Shown: positions 1 through 9,878 of the stretch, in pieces
Numbering within the stretch: position 1 is the stretch's first letter
Layout of the letters: every line of letters begins with the position of its first letter
Assembly (NCBI GenBank): GCA_020442165.1
Contig: JAGRKV010000052.1
Span: forward strand, 84,307-148,306
DNA from: Hyphomicrobiaceae bacterium
Lineage (GTDB): Bacteria; Pseudomonadota; Alphaproteobacteria; Rhizobiales; Hyphomicrobiaceae
Reading direction: 5' to 3'
Length of the DNA: 64,000 nt
The notes under the pieces: generated by a model
What the model saw: only the letters and a program-made list of their open reading frames with translations
Databases searched by the model: none
What the model was told of the DNA's origin: nothing
Made by a program: the position numbers and the translations under genes

Positions 1-71
1 TAGTCGTCAAATCTGATGATGAGAGCGTGGGGTGTCATGTCCGCCTTTTTCGGTGTCACTGGTCTGGGGTT

Positions 72-347
72 TCAGGTCTCGTGGGCCAGTTCGTGATGGA
101 TCGCGCGAAGCTCGGCCTTGGGATCGGGAAAGCGTTCATAGTCCATATGGGTGCGGGCATACCAGTAGCGCGCGTTGGAAGCGTCGCCTTCCATCTTGTG
201 CAGGACCGCGTGCAGCCAGCAGGCAACCGGGCTCGTCTCATAGCGCTGAACGATTTCGTGTGCCTCCTCCCACCGGCCCGCGAGGGCGGCGTCGAGCGCC
301 TTCATCAATTCGGCTCGGATTTCCTCGCTTGCTGCCATTGCTCCCAT
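72..347 (-). CDS. small conserved hypothetical protein, helical
   Basis: A 91-residue acidic, probably all-helical protein with no signal peptide or membrane segment. It contains W-E-E-A-H-E-I-V-Q and N-A-R-Y-W-Y-A-R motifs that resemble a single tetratricopeptide-like helical pair, and it ends in a histidine-rich tail. The start is uncertain: ATG at 347 is used here, and a second ATG at 338 gives 88 residues. Its 5' end overlaps the 3' end of queC by about 43 bases (33 if the 338 start is used), so the two are probably co-transcribed and translationally coupled. Similar short proteins occur in proteobacteria without a known function; I cannot assign one. Confidence 0.6.
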   Translation of the reverse strand: MGAMAASEEIRAELMKALDAALAGRWEEAHEIVQRYETSPVACWLHAVLHKMEGDASNARYWYARTHMDYERFPDPKAELRAIHHELAHET

Positions 348-1021
348 CCTTTGGCTCTCAGTTCGCATGCGGGACACGCACCACAGCCCCAGCCCCAATC
401 GTGCCGGTGTGTGCGGTCGCCAAGGTAGCAGGTGTGGGTGGCCTCCGCGATCAGGGCGACCAGTTTGTCGCCGCCCAGCTTCTCGGCCAGGGCCCAGGTG
501 CCGGCCTTGTCGATATACATGAGGGGGGTCACGATCTCGAAGTGCTGGTCCATGCCGAGCGACAGCGCCTGCGCCAGGGTCTGAAGCGTGTCGTTGCGGC
601 AATCGGGATAGCCCGAGTAGTCGGTCTCGCACATGCCGCCAATGAGTGTGGTGATGCCGCGCCGATAGCCGAGGGCGGCCGCATAGGTGAAAAACAAGAG
701 GTTGCGGCCTGGAACGAACGTGTTGGGCAGACCGCTGTCGGCCATCTCGATGGCGACGGAGCGGGTCAGGCTCGTTTCCGATATGCGTCCAAGAGTCGGC
801 ATTTCGAGGGGATGATCGGGCCCGAGCTTACTACCCCACCGGGGAAATTCCGCCTTCAGGCGCGCGAGTACGTCGAGGCGCGTTTCAAGCTCGATGTCGT
901 GCCTTTGGCCATAGGCGAAGCCGATGGTTTCGACGCTGTCGAATGTCTCCAGCGCCTGGGCGAGGCAGACGGTTGAATCCTGGCCGCCTGAAAATAGGAC
1001 CAGAGCAGAAGTTGCCGGCAT
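305..1021 (-). CDS. queC: 7-cyano-7-deazaguanine synthase QueC
   Basis: QueC converts 7-carboxy-7-deazaguanine to preQ0 using ATP and ammonia, in the cytoplasmic pathway to queuosine tRNA modification. The 238-residue length is normal. The N-terminus carries the PP-loop ATP pyrophosphatase motif S-G-G-Q-D-S (residues 10-15). The C-terminus carries the zinc-binding cluster C-G-A-C-P-A-C, with one more upstream Cys expected in the family. The motif [15 protein letters not shown] is also typical. The ATG at 1021 begins close to the PP-loop strand, as expected. No queD, queE or queF is in the window; the downstream neighbour is the small overlapping ORF. Confidence 0.95.
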   Translation of the reverse strand: MPATSALVLFSGGQDSTVCLAQALETFDSVETIGFAYGQRHDIELETRLDVLARLKAEFPRWGSKLGPDHPLEMPTLGRISETSLTRSVAIEMADSGLPNTFVPGRNLLFFTYAAALGYRRGITTLIGGMCETDYSGYPDCRNDTLQTLAQALSLGMDQHFEIVTPLMYIDKAGTWALAEKLGGDKLVALIAEATHTCYLGDRTHRHDWGWGCGACPACELRAKGWEQWQQARKSEPN

Positions 1022-1116
1022 GTGGTCTCCGGGACCATGGAGGAGGATCGCCAGTGACCTGCCAACCGGGATCTCCTAGATTTGGGTTCAGTGTGACATG
1101 CCCAGGGGTTGGCGCG

Positions 1117-1563
1117 ATGTCAACGACCGACCGGTTCGATCTTGATCGCTTCGTGGCGGCTCAGGACGGGATATTCGAGCGTGCCTGCGCCGAAATGGCG
1201 GCTGGCCGCAAGCAGTCGCACTGGATGTGGTTCGTGTTTCCGCAGCTGAGAGGGCTGGGGACGAGCGTGATGGCGGAGCGTTATGGAATCGCCTCGCTGG
1301 CGGAAGCGCAGGCCTATCTGGCTCATCCCGTGACTGGGCCGCACCTGGCGCGCATTACTGTGCTTGTCCTGGAGCACCGGGGGACATCCCTGCGAACCCT
1401 GTTCGGAACGCCTGACGACTTGAAGTTCCAGTCGTCGATGACGCTTTTCGAGGCGGCTTCCACGCCTGAAAGCGTCTATGCGGAAGCAATCGCCGCGATG
1501 TGCGGGGGACGGCGCGATGAACGCACGCTGAGGATGATCGGCAAGGGTGGGCAGCGCGCGTGA
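1117..1563 (+). CDS. DUF1810 family protein
   Basis: A 148-residue cytoplasmic protein that matches the DUF1810 (YfiR/calpastatin-annotated) family by its hallmark features. These are the N-terminal L-x-R-F-V-x-A-Q, the H-W-M-W-F-V-F-P-Q-L-R-G-L-G block around residues 30-45, the S-x-x-A-E-R-Y-G-I block, and D-x-x-K-F-x-S-S-M-T-L-F near the end. The ATG at 1117 is chosen over an upstream in-frame start at 943 because the family begins about eight residues before the conserved R-F. The upstream ORF portion is antisense to queC. The molecular function of the family is not established to my knowledge. It is divergently transcribed from queC. Confidence 0.85.
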   Translation: MSTTDRFDLDRFVAAQDGIFERACAEMAAGRKQSHWMWFVFPQLRGLGTSVMAERYGIASLAEAQAYLAHPVTGPHLARITVLVLEHRGTSLRTLFGTPDDLKFQSSMTLFEAASTPESVYAEAIAAMCGGRRDERTLRMIGKGGQRA

Positions 1564-1616
1564 CAGTGCTTCGACCCGCGAGCGGCTATTTCGAGGCTGC
1601 GGGGCTGCCCTTGCTA

Positions 1617-2531
1617 TTACGCGCTGGCTTGGCTTGCAGTTGACGCAACGCTATCGCCAGATGCCATGCCGCGACCATGATCGGCGTATTCCTGCTCGGT
1701 TGCCTGGCGGAGCCCCTTGGCGGTCAGGACGAAGATATCGGCGGTCTTGGGATAGGGCTGGGTGGCTGCATCCTCGGCGATGCTGGTGCCGATGTGAACT
1801 TTCTTGTCGTCTGACATTTCGTCGGTCCAGGCAACGAGGAAGTCGCGGTTGGGTGCACCCAGATAGACCTTGGGGCCCAGAGCCTTCAACAGGCGTGCGT
1901 GGAATGCTGCGGACAACAGACGTGCGGCATCATAACCGTCGCCGGTTTCGAAGTGCGCCATCTCGCCGTTCTCGCCTTCGGGTGTCACGAGCTTGATAGC
2001 AACGTCTTCGCTCTTGGTGTCGAGGTTGGCCATTGCCGCCTCGTGTACGGTGAGTAGCGAGACGCCCCAGTGTTCGATGCGTTCGCGGCTGAGATACATC
2101 ATGCCGATTCCGGTGTCGGCGACGTAGGCAAGGCCCGCGCTCTTGGAAAACGGGATTATCAGGTCACTTGGCGCCCCGTCCGCTGCGTCCTGCAGGGAAA
2201 CGAGCTGGATCATCAGGCTGTTGCGGAGTTCTTCAAAGCTGCCGTGCGCCAGTTCGTCGGCTTTTTCGAGATTTTCCAGCTGCGTGTCGAAGTACCAAAG
2301 AATGAATTCGGGCCGGTCGTGGGGTTCGAATTCGAGAGCCTCGGTATAAAGGTCGCTGAGTGGGAAGGTGTGGCCACCGACCGTAAGGGCGTTTGCAGTG
2401 GCGGAGGAGCTTACCTCAAGTCGTGGACGTTGCTGGTCGAGAACGTCGATCACAAGGTCCCGGAAATCGGCTTCGTCAATCTCGACGGCGGTGTTCAAGT
2501 ACGACGGGATACCCGACAAACTGAGCAGCAT
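1617..2531 (-). CDS. DUF1444 / YtpQ-like family protein
   Basis: A 304-residue soluble protein. The block S-L-L-T-V-H-E-A-A-M-A-N-L and the later N-R-D-F-L-V-A-W resemble the DUF1444 (YtpQ-type) family, whose function is unknown. The reading frame continues upstream to 2675, but the start at 2531 is preferred. It is preceded by a GGAG Shine-Dalgarno about eight bases upstream, and the extra N-terminal residues look like random coding. The C-terminal 25 residues are Ala/Ser-rich and probably disordered. It is convergent with the DUF1810 gene and divergent from enolase. Family assignment is from remembered motifs only. Confidence 0.7.
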   Translation of the reverse strand: MLLSLSGIPSYLNTAVEIDEADFRDLVIDVLDQQRPRLEVSSSATANALTVGGHTFPLSDLYTEALEFEPHDRPEFILWYFDTQLENLEKADELAHGSFEELRNSLMIQLVSLQDAADGAPSDLIIPFSKSAGLAYVADTGIGMMYLSRERIEHWGVSLLTVHEAAMANLDTKSEDVAIKLVTPEGENGEMAHFETGDGYDAARLLSAAFHARLLKALGPKVYLGAPNRDFLVAWTDEMSDDKKVHIGTSIAEDAATQPYPKTADIFVLTAKGLRQATEQEYADHGRGMASGDSVASTASQASA

Positions 2532-4155
<1,624 letters not shown>

Positions 4156-4181
4156 AAACCGGTGCGATACGCGGAGCCGGT

Positions 4182-4508
4182 ATGACAACAACGCGGATTA
4201 CGGCGTCGCTCATCGCTGCTGTCGCCGCCGTTGTGGCAGCGCCGGTATCCGTTGTTGCAGGCATAAGTGGTGCGGGCGTGTGGCAGGCCTTGCGCGGTCC
4301 ACCACCCAGCGGCGGCGAGGGCGTGCAAGGTGATGCCTATGCCGCCTTTTTTGTCGGCGGGCCGGTGGGGCTTGTCGTCGGCAGCTTGCTCATAGGCTGG
4401 CTGGCGTTCTGGCTTGCCCGCCGGTCGAACTGGCCGCTGCTTGCCGCGCTATTCGGCGTGCTGGTCGTGGCGAGCATCTTTGCCGTGCAGATGCTGGGCT
4501 CGCATTGA
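4182..4508 (+). CDS. small inner-membrane protein, unknown function
   Basis: A 108-residue protein with an N-terminal hydrophobic segment (about residues 8-30), a short polar Pro/Gly-rich loop, and two further hydrophobic segments (about 53-75 and 82-104). It therefore has three predicted membrane helices. A purine-rich Shine-Dalgarno (CGGAG) sits just upstream of the ATG, 26 bases after the enolase stop, so it may be read through from eno. I do not recognise a family. It is convergent with the caspase-like gene. Confidence 0.6.
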   Translation: MTTTRITASLIAAVAAVVAAPVSVVAGISGAGVWQALRGPPPSGGEGVQGDAYAAFFVGGPVGLVVGSLLIGWLAFWLARRSNWPLLAALFGVLVVASIFAVQMLGSH

Positions 4509-4549
4509 AGCAGGGTTCCGGGCAGGTGCCTAATTCCCAAGTGGATTTG

Positions 4550-6265
4550 CTACTCGCGGATTATCGCCTGGGCGCCGTTCATGCCGGTCTTGGCTTTGGT
4601 CACGCGGCCATAGGCCGTACACATGTTGCCGAGTTGGCCGGACTTGGCGAGGAACACTGCAGCTGTGCACCCGGAAGTGTTGCGGCAGACGGTGATGCAC
4701 GAGCTGGTGGAATCCGCTCCGGCCATCTTGATGACATCGCCTTCGAGTGATGCTCCTTCAAAGACCTGGAAGCCGTGTTCGGTGCGGGAGGGTTTCTGCC
4801 CGAGGAGTTGCGGCGGCAGCAGCGTGGCGGTTTTGGCCGCCGCGCCGCGCATGCCGCTGCGCCAGCTCTTGTCGGCGTGACGCGCGGAGACTGCCGAATA
4901 AAGCGTGCATGTCCCCATGACTGGGATCTTGCGGCCGTGCTGAAAGCCGACGCAGTCCGCTTCGTCGGCGCAGGCGTTGCGGCAGGCATCCGGGTTGGGC
5001 GCACGGAAGGAGCGGATCTCATTACCTTCAAGGCGAACATTGTCGTCGCGGGAAAAGTCGGCGGCGCTGGCGTTTGGATCCATCGCGGGCGTGACGGGAG
5101 GGATCACTGGCGGCGTGGCGTCGACGGCTGCGGTCTTGGTTTGCAGTCCAGCGGCAGTTTCGAGTTCCTGGCGGACCCGCGCCAGATCCTGTCCACGTCT
5201 GGAAATTTCCATGCGCAGGTTCATCAGGTCCTTGTTGATCCGGGCCTTGGCGTTTGTGTCGCTCGTTTGGCCCAGCTCGCGCATCATGTCGAGGAGCTTG
5301 AATTGAAGGGTGCGGCTCTGTTCGGCGAGGTCCGCTTCCCGCCGCTTGAGGTCGTCGAGACGTCCGGACGCGATTTGCATCTCCCGGCTGCGCGCCTCCT
5401 CTTCCAGCTTGCGCAGGCGCTGTTTCAGGGCGGCAAGATCGTCAGTCGATGCCGTGGGTGCTGCCGTCACCGTGCCTGAACGGGGGGCTCCATCGTCCGG
5501 CACGAAATAGAAATCTCCAGTGAGCGCGGAGTGATCCCAGGGGACCTGATCGCCGCCGGTTGCGGCGACAACATCCTTGCGCACCTCGATCATGGTGGAG
5601 TAGAGCGTCCGGCCTTTTTCGGACATGTGCTTCAACAGCGCCGTGGTGAAGGGCGAATGGTTTCCGCTGCCGTCGAGGGCGACGTTGCCCGGCTGGGTGG
5701 CATAGGCAATGAAAGTGCCGAGCCCGGTTGCGGTCGGGGCAAGGCCGCGGCCGATGGCGGTGGAACGGGTGCCCATCGATCGCGCGAGGTTGCGCGACAG
5801 TGGATTGTCGCGGCAGGCATCCAGGATGACGATCGATGTCTTGCCTTCCCGGTCGATTTCCATCTGCCGCAAAACGAAATCAACACGCACGGCCTCGAAG
5901 GCCAAATCGCGCTCGCGCGTGAGCTGGGCATCTATCGGCACCAGATAATTCTGAGCTCCCACCTGCAACCCATGTCCGGCATAGAAGAACAGCGCAACGT
6001 CGGCGCTGGCGAGCTTTTCAGTGAAGCTGCGAAGGGCGGAATCGAGTTTACGCTTGTCGGCGTCTAGGGCCTCGACCACATCGAAGCCGGTCGCCTTGAG
6101 TGCTGCCGTCATTTCGCGGGCATCATTGGCCGGATTGGCCAGCGGCGTGGTGTGCGAATAGGCGCTATTACCGACAACCAGGGCAACGCGGCTTTCGGCA
6201 GTCGCAGCGTGCGGGGTAATAACAGCAATCAGCATTGCGGAAACGAGCAAACAGAAACGCAGCAT
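4550..6265 (-). CDS. secreted caspase-like (C14) protein with coiled coil and PAN/apple-like C-terminus
   Basis: A 571-residue protein. Residues 1-24 form a Sec signal peptide ending A-T-A. A caspase/metacaspase domain follows (about 26-255) with the catalytic dyad visible: His98 in F-Y-A-G-H-G and Cys151 in I-L-D-A-C-R-D-N. A charged coiled coil covers roughly 285-380. The C-terminal part has two Cys-rich stretches that look like PAN/apple domains (C-R-N-A-C-A-D-E-A-D-C-V-G-F and C-I-T-V-C-R-N-T-S-G-C). The start at 6265 is chosen because the signal peptide begins there; the frame runs further upstream. Periplasmic caspase-PAN proteins are seen in Hyphomicrobiales, with unknown substrates. 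Both catalytic residues are present, so activity is plausible. Confidence 0.85.
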   Translation of the reverse strand: MLRFCLLVSAMLIAVITPHAATAESRVALVVGNSAYSHTTPLANPANDAREMTAALKATGFDVVEALDADKRKLDSALRSFTEKLASADVALFFYAGHGLQVGAQNYLVPIDAQLTRERDLAFEAVRVDFVLRQMEIDREGKTSIVILDACRDNPLSRNLARSMGTRSTAIGRGLAPTATGLGTFIAYATQPGNVALDGSGNHSPFTTALLKHMSEKGRTLYSTMIEVRKDVVAATGGDQVPWDHSALTGDFYFVPDDGAPRSGTVTAAPTASTDDLAALKQRLRKLEEEARSREMQIASGRLDDLKRREADLAEQSRTLQFKLLDMMRELGQTSDTNAKARINKDLMNLRMEISRRGQDLARVRQELETAAGLQTKTAAVDATPPVIPPVTPAMDPNASAADFSRDDNVRLEGNEIRSFRAPNPDACRNACADEADCVGFQHGRKIPVMGTCTLYSAVSARHADKSWRSGMRGAAAKTATLLPPQLLGQKPSRTEHGFQVFEGASLEGDVIKMAGADSTSSCITVCRNTSGCTAAVFLAKSGQLGNMCTAYGRVTKAKTGMNGAQAIIRE

Positions 6266-6515
6266 TCGCAAACCCTTGGATGTCGCCGGGAGGATTGGAT
6301 CGTAGGTGAGAAAGGCGCAAGTGACCAGCCGGTTGGGGCAGGGTTGTGGCGGCCCGCGATCGATCAGGCGTGATGTCCGGCTATTTGGGCAGGCGGCGGG
6401 TCCACGGTTCCGCAACCGTGAAGCTCGCGTCAGTGTGCCAAAATATGTTCGGAGTTTTACTGGGCCTTAATAAGGTTGGGTTAGAAAGGTCCTGTTCCAA
6501 GACGAACACTCGCTT

Positions 6516-6854
6516 ATGACAGTGCTGCGTAAAAAGCCAAAACATGACAGGCCGGCAAGGGTGAAGCAGATCCTGGTTGTGCTTACTTGCTTCGCGATGA
6601 CCTTTACGTTCGCCTATCATGCAATGTACGGCCGCCACGGCTTCGAGACCCGATCCAGACTGATTTCCCGCTCCGAAGGACTGGAGTTCGAGATCAGAGG
6701 GCTCGAAGCCGTGCGTGCCAGACTCGCGCGCGATGTGGCGCTGCTTGCTCCAGAAATTCCTGATGCGGATCTCGTCGAGGGGGTAGCCCGCGACGTGCTG
6801 GGCTTCGTTCGTCCGGACGAGCACGTTTTTGCGGTTGACGAGCCGGTGCTATAG
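6516..6854 (+). CDS. ftsB: septum formation initiator FtsB/DivIC family
   Basis: A 112-residue bitopic membrane protein. It has a short basic cytoplasmic N-terminus, one membrane helix (about residues 18-38), a periplasmic coiled coil rich in Leu/Glu/Arg (about 45-80), and a small C-terminal region with the G-x-V-E-x-x-A-R-x-x-L-G-F-V-R-P-D-E-type ending of alphaproteobacterial FtsB/DivIC. FtsB bridges FtsL and FtsQ in the divisome. Its place between eno and the PDH locus is the usual rhizobial position and supports the call. It is divergent from the caspase-like gene, with about 250 bases between them. Confidence 0.88.
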   Translation: MTVLRKKPKHDRPARVKQILVVLTCFAMTFTFAYHAMYGRHGFETRSRLISRSEGLEFEIRGLEAVRARLARDVALLAPEIPDADLVEGVARDVLGFVRPDEHVFAVDEPVL

Positions 6855-7022
6855 CTGCCGGTGTGCTGGCTGTTGGCCGCGGTGGCTGCGCTGGAACGCG
6901 GCGCGCATCACCCAGGTCTGGATCCATAGTTTGCCTACACCATTGGTCTTCCGAGGGACCTGTTTTAGGGTTGGTGGACCACCTGCCCCGTTCCCAGTTC
7001 CATCGCTTGGCGCAATTCCGCA

Positions 7023-8027
7023 ATGGCTTTTCCTTCACCGCCGTCCGCCTCACCCTCTGGCTCCCAGGGCCTGCCGGCCTTTTCGCTGGAACAGGACAGG
7101 GACGCCTACCGGACAATGTTGCTGATCCGCCGCTTCGAGGAGCGGGCGGGGCAGATGTTCGGGATGGGCCAGATCGGCGGCTTCTGCCAGCTTTCAATCG
7201 GGCAGGAGGCGGTGATCGCGGGTGTGCGGATGGCGGCGCAGCCGGGAGATCAGACCATCGCCGGGGAACGCATCCACGGGGCACTCATTGCCGCTGGCGT
7301 GGCCCCGCGCGCCATCATGGCGGAGTTGTTTGGTAGGCGGGAGGGCTGTTCGGGCGGCCTTGGCGGCTCGATGCACATGTTTGCGCCGGAGTTCGGATTT
7401 TTTGGCGGCCATGGAGTCAGTGGTTCGCCAGTGGCGCTTGGGGCAGGGCTAGCCTTTGCCAACAGTTATCGCAGCCAAGATCGTGTCGCATGGTGCCATC
7501 TGGATGCTGAAAGTGTCAGCCGGGGCCAAGTGATAGAGACGCTCGAAAGTGCGGCGCGCTTTCGTCTGCCGCTTGTCGTCATCATCGAGAACCGCTGTGG
7601 CGATACATTGCGTGAAGGCCTCAACGGTTCGGTTGCGGCAAGTGATTTATCGCAGCGTGGACGATCGTTCGGCATTCGGGGCTGGCAGGTCGACGGCATC
7701 GATGTCAGGGCGGTACATGATGCTGCGGTGCGGGCAGGGGCATTTGCCCGGTCTGGCCAGGGGCCGTTCATACTGGAGATGCTGACGTTGCCGTTTCGCG
7801 GGCATGCGGCCGCTGGTGTCGTGGGATCAGCCAGCCAGGACCGGGACAGCGAAGATCCGATTGCGATAGTGCGTCAGCGGCTCGCTGCTTCAGGCGTTTC
7901 CGATGGAGAGTTTGGAGCATGGGAGAAGGAGGTCGGCGCCGTCATTTCTGAGGCGGTTGGATTTGCCGAGAAGGGCGGAGAGCCCGATCCTGGCGCGCTG
8001 CAAGATTTCGTCTTTGCTAAGGGTTGA
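7023..8027 (+). CDS. pdhA: pyruvate dehydrogenase E1-alpha homolog lacking Mg/ThDP ligands
   Basis: A 334-residue homolog of PDH E1-alpha by overall pattern: I-R-R-F-E-E, the G-G-F-C-x-L-S-I-G-Q-E-A block, G-G-S-M-H-M-F, G-G-H-G-V-S-G and G-L-A-F-A-N-x-Y. The ThDP/Mg motif is broken. Where active enzymes have G-D-G-A-A-N-Q-G-Q, this protein has D-A-E-S-V-S-R-G-Q (residues 161-169), so the metal-binding Asp aligns with Ala162. The second ligand Asn in E-N-N aligns with Arg191, and the Tyr two residues later with Gly193. His130 and the R-G-H near the C-terminus remain. The frame is intact with no stop. It occupies the normal pdhA position after ftsB. The next gene starts at a TTG overlapping its stop codon. 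I infer a pseudoenzyme, not an active E1. Confidence 0.85.
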   Translation: MAFPSPPSASPSGSQGLPAFSLEQDRDAYRTMLLIRRFEERAGQMFGMGQIGGFCQLSIGQEAVIAGVRMAAQPGDQTIAGERIHGALIAAGVAPRAIMAELFGRREGCSGGLGGSMHMFAPEFGFFGGHGVSGSPVALGAGLAFANSYRSQDRVAWCHLDAESVSRGQVIETLESAARFRLPLVVIIENRCGDTLREGLNGSVAASDLSQRGRSFGIRGWQVDGIDVRAVHDAAVRAGAFARSGQGPFILEMLTLPFRGHAAAGVVGSASQDRDSEDPIAIVRQRLAASGVSDGEFGAWEKEVGAVISEAVGFAEKGGEPDPGALQDFVFAKG

Positions 8028-8356
8028 CGGAGGTCGAGGTGGCAAGCATCGCCAGGGCTGTGGCCGAAATCTTGTTGTTGCCGTCGCTGGTCGCAGCGGT
8101 TGCAGGCTTCATCATGATGTCACAGTCGCTCGCCCGGGTGGTGCCCGAACAGAACCGGCATGTGAGCTATCCGTGGGCGAGCCGGATTACGCTGTGGACA
8201 TTCATGCTTGGCGGTTTCAATGAAGCTGCAAAGGTCGCTGAAGGTGTTGAAAGAGAGGAGTGGCATCGCGCAGCGCTGGGCCGCTTCCTGGCAATTGCCG
8301 GACTTGGCGGTGTCTTCGGAGCGTTGCTGATGTGGAAGCTGAAGGACATTGCATGA
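8024..8356 (+). CDS. small membrane protein coupled to pdhA-like gene
   Basis: A 110-residue protein starting at a TTG that overlaps the pdhA-like stop (TTGA), which suggests translational coupling. It has two hydrophobic segments (about residues 12-32 and 88-104) around a polar middle containing F-N-E-A-A-K-V-A-E-G-V-E-R-E-E. No family was recognised. Its insertion between the two E1 subunit genes is not part of the usual rhizobial PDH operon. An alternative start further inside is possible, since no ATG lies near the 5' end. Confidence 0.6.
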   Translation: MTEVEVASIARAVAEILLLPSLVAAVAGFIMMSQSLARVVPEQNRHVSYPWASRITLWTFMLGGFNEAAKVAEGVEREEWHRAALGRFLAIAGLGGVFGALLMWKLKDIA

Positions 8357-8483
8357 TTTGCCCCGTCCCATTCCGCATTGTTGACCGCACAAACAATTCG
8401 CAACCGTGGTGGCAAGTGCGGCAGGTACGCTCTCACATGATCCGCGCCGCGAACGCGATCAGTGCCGCAACTGGTGTGGCGCG

Positions 8484-9878
8484 ATGAGTGATCTGGTTGA
8501 CATCGTCATGCCGGCTCTGGGGCCATCCATGCAAACGGGCAGGCTCGTGCGCTGGCTGGTGTCGGCGGGAGATCACGTTGCGGCAGGCGATGTCATCGGT
8601 GAGGTGGAAAGTGCCAGCGCGACCATGGAGGTCGAGGCGGACGATGACGGGATTATAGTAAGCCTTCTCTTCACGGCTGGCGCTGACGGCATTCAGGTGA
8701 ACGCGCCGATTGCGCGAATGCGCCTGGAGCATGGAGCTGGCGTTGCTGCGGCGGGCGGCGCTGATGGGGAGCCCGCTCCAGGGCGTGCCGCGATGATGGA
8801 AGCGGCTCCCTGCAAATCAGGCAGTGGCGATGACGCTGCAACGGATCTGGCAGGTGGAACGCCACAGCTCGGCGGGACGTCTGCGGCCCGTTACATCACG
8901 CAGACGATGATGGAAGCATTGCGAGATGCCATTGCAGAGGAGATGCGCCGGGATCCTGATGTTTTCCTGATTGGGGAGGCGGTGGCTCAGGATGCAGGCT
9001 CATGCACCGTCAGCGAGGGTCTGCTTGATGAGTTCGGCCCACGCCGTGTTGTCGACATGCCAGAGGGGCTGCAGGCTTTGACCGGTATGAGCATCGGGGC
9101 TGCATATGCGGGTTTGAAGCCTGTCGTGGACGTCGGCAATTGGAGCTTGGGGCTGCAGGCGCTGGATCATGTCATCAATTCAGCGGCGAAAGTGCATCTC
9201 ATGTCGGGCGGCACGCTGGCGGTTCCAATCGTCTTTCGTGGCACGAATGGTGCGGCAGGGCGGCTTGGCGCGCAGCATTCGCAGTGCCTTTCCGCTTGGT
9301 TGGCGCATGTGCCTGGATTGAAGGTGGTGGCGCCATCGAGTCCGGCGGATGCCAAAGCGCTGATGGTGGCGGCGATCCGCGATCCCGGTCCTGTGGCGGT
9401 GCTGGAAACGGAAGAACTCTATTTCCAATCCGGTTCGGTGCCCTGCGGGAGTGAAGCTCCAAGCCTCATCGGCAAGGCGCGTGTTGTTGTGGAGGGTGGC
9501 GACGTCACAATCGTGTCTTATGCGCGCGGTGTTCACACGGCACTGGAGGCGGCCAGCCTGCTTGACCGCGATGGCATTGGGACGGAGGTCATCGATCTGC
9601 GAACTCTCCGCCCTCTCGATTTCGACTGCATTATTGCCTCGTTGTGTAAGACCGGCCGTCTCGTTGTGGTGGAGGATGCCTGGCCGGTGTGCTCGATCGG
9701 CTCGGAGATCTGCGCGCGAGCCGCGATCGATGGCTTTGACCTGCTGGTGGCGCCGCCGCAGAAGGTAAGCGCGGTGGATGCGCCGATGCCTTACGCGGAA
9801 AACCTGGAAAGAATGGCGCTCCCTGATGGAGAGCGTGTGGCGGCCATTGCGCGGAGGCTTTGCTCAGATGCCTCTTGA
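8484..9878 (+). CDS. pdhB: PDH E1-beta homolog with N-terminal lipoyl-like domain; catalytic Glu and lipoyl Lys missing
   Basis: A 464-residue protein. An N-terminal lipoyl/biotinyl-like domain (about 1-80) is joined by an Ala/Gly-rich linker (about 85-135) to a transketolase-type E1-beta domain, the normal rhizobial PdhB architecture. In the lipoyl hairpin the usual E-T-D-K-A-T-M-E-V-E-A reads E-S-A-S-A-T-M-E-V-E-A, so the lipoylated Lys aligns with Ser45. In the E1-beta domain the usual D-T-P-I-T-E-x-G reads D-M-P-E-G-L-Q-A (191-198), so the Glu that activates the ThDP aminopyrimidine aligns with Leu196. A-Q-H-S-Q, the V-F-R-G-x-N-G-A block and P-M-P-Y-A-x-N-L-E are kept. The ATG at 8484 is chosen because it opens the lipoyl domain. 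The frame is intact. Confidence 0.87.
   Translation: MSDLVDIVMPALGPSMQTGRLVRWLVSAGDHVAAGDVIGEVESASATMEVEADDDGIIVSLLFTAGADGIQVNAPIARMRLEHGAGVAAAGGADGEPAPGRAAMMEAAPCKSGSGDDAATDLAGGTPQLGGTSAARYITQTMMEALRDAIAEEMRRDPDVFLIGEAVAQDAGSCTVSEGLLDEFGPRRVVDMPEGLQALTGMSIGAAYAGLKPVVDVGNWSLGLQALDHVINSAAKVHLMSGGTLAVPIVFRGTNGAAGRLGAQHSQCLSAWLAHVPGLKVVAPSSPADAKALMVAAIRDPGPVAVLETEELYFQSGSVPCGSEAPSLIGKARVVVEGGDVTIVSYARGVHTALEAASLLDRDGIGTEVIDLRTLRPLDFDCIIASLCKTGRLVVVEDAWPVCSIGSEICARAAIDGFDLLVAPPQKVSAVDAPMPYAENLERMALPDGERVAAIARRLCSDAS

Noticed and set aside
32..976. A 314-residue plus-strand frame over queC
   Set aside because: queC on the minus strand carries its PP-loop and zinc motifs; the plus-strand frame is a shadow.
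4550..6265. Caspase-like gene as part of an antiviral defence system
   Set aside because: It has a signal peptide and PAN-like domains, and no sensor, nuclease or other defence gene is adjacent, so an exported role is more likely.
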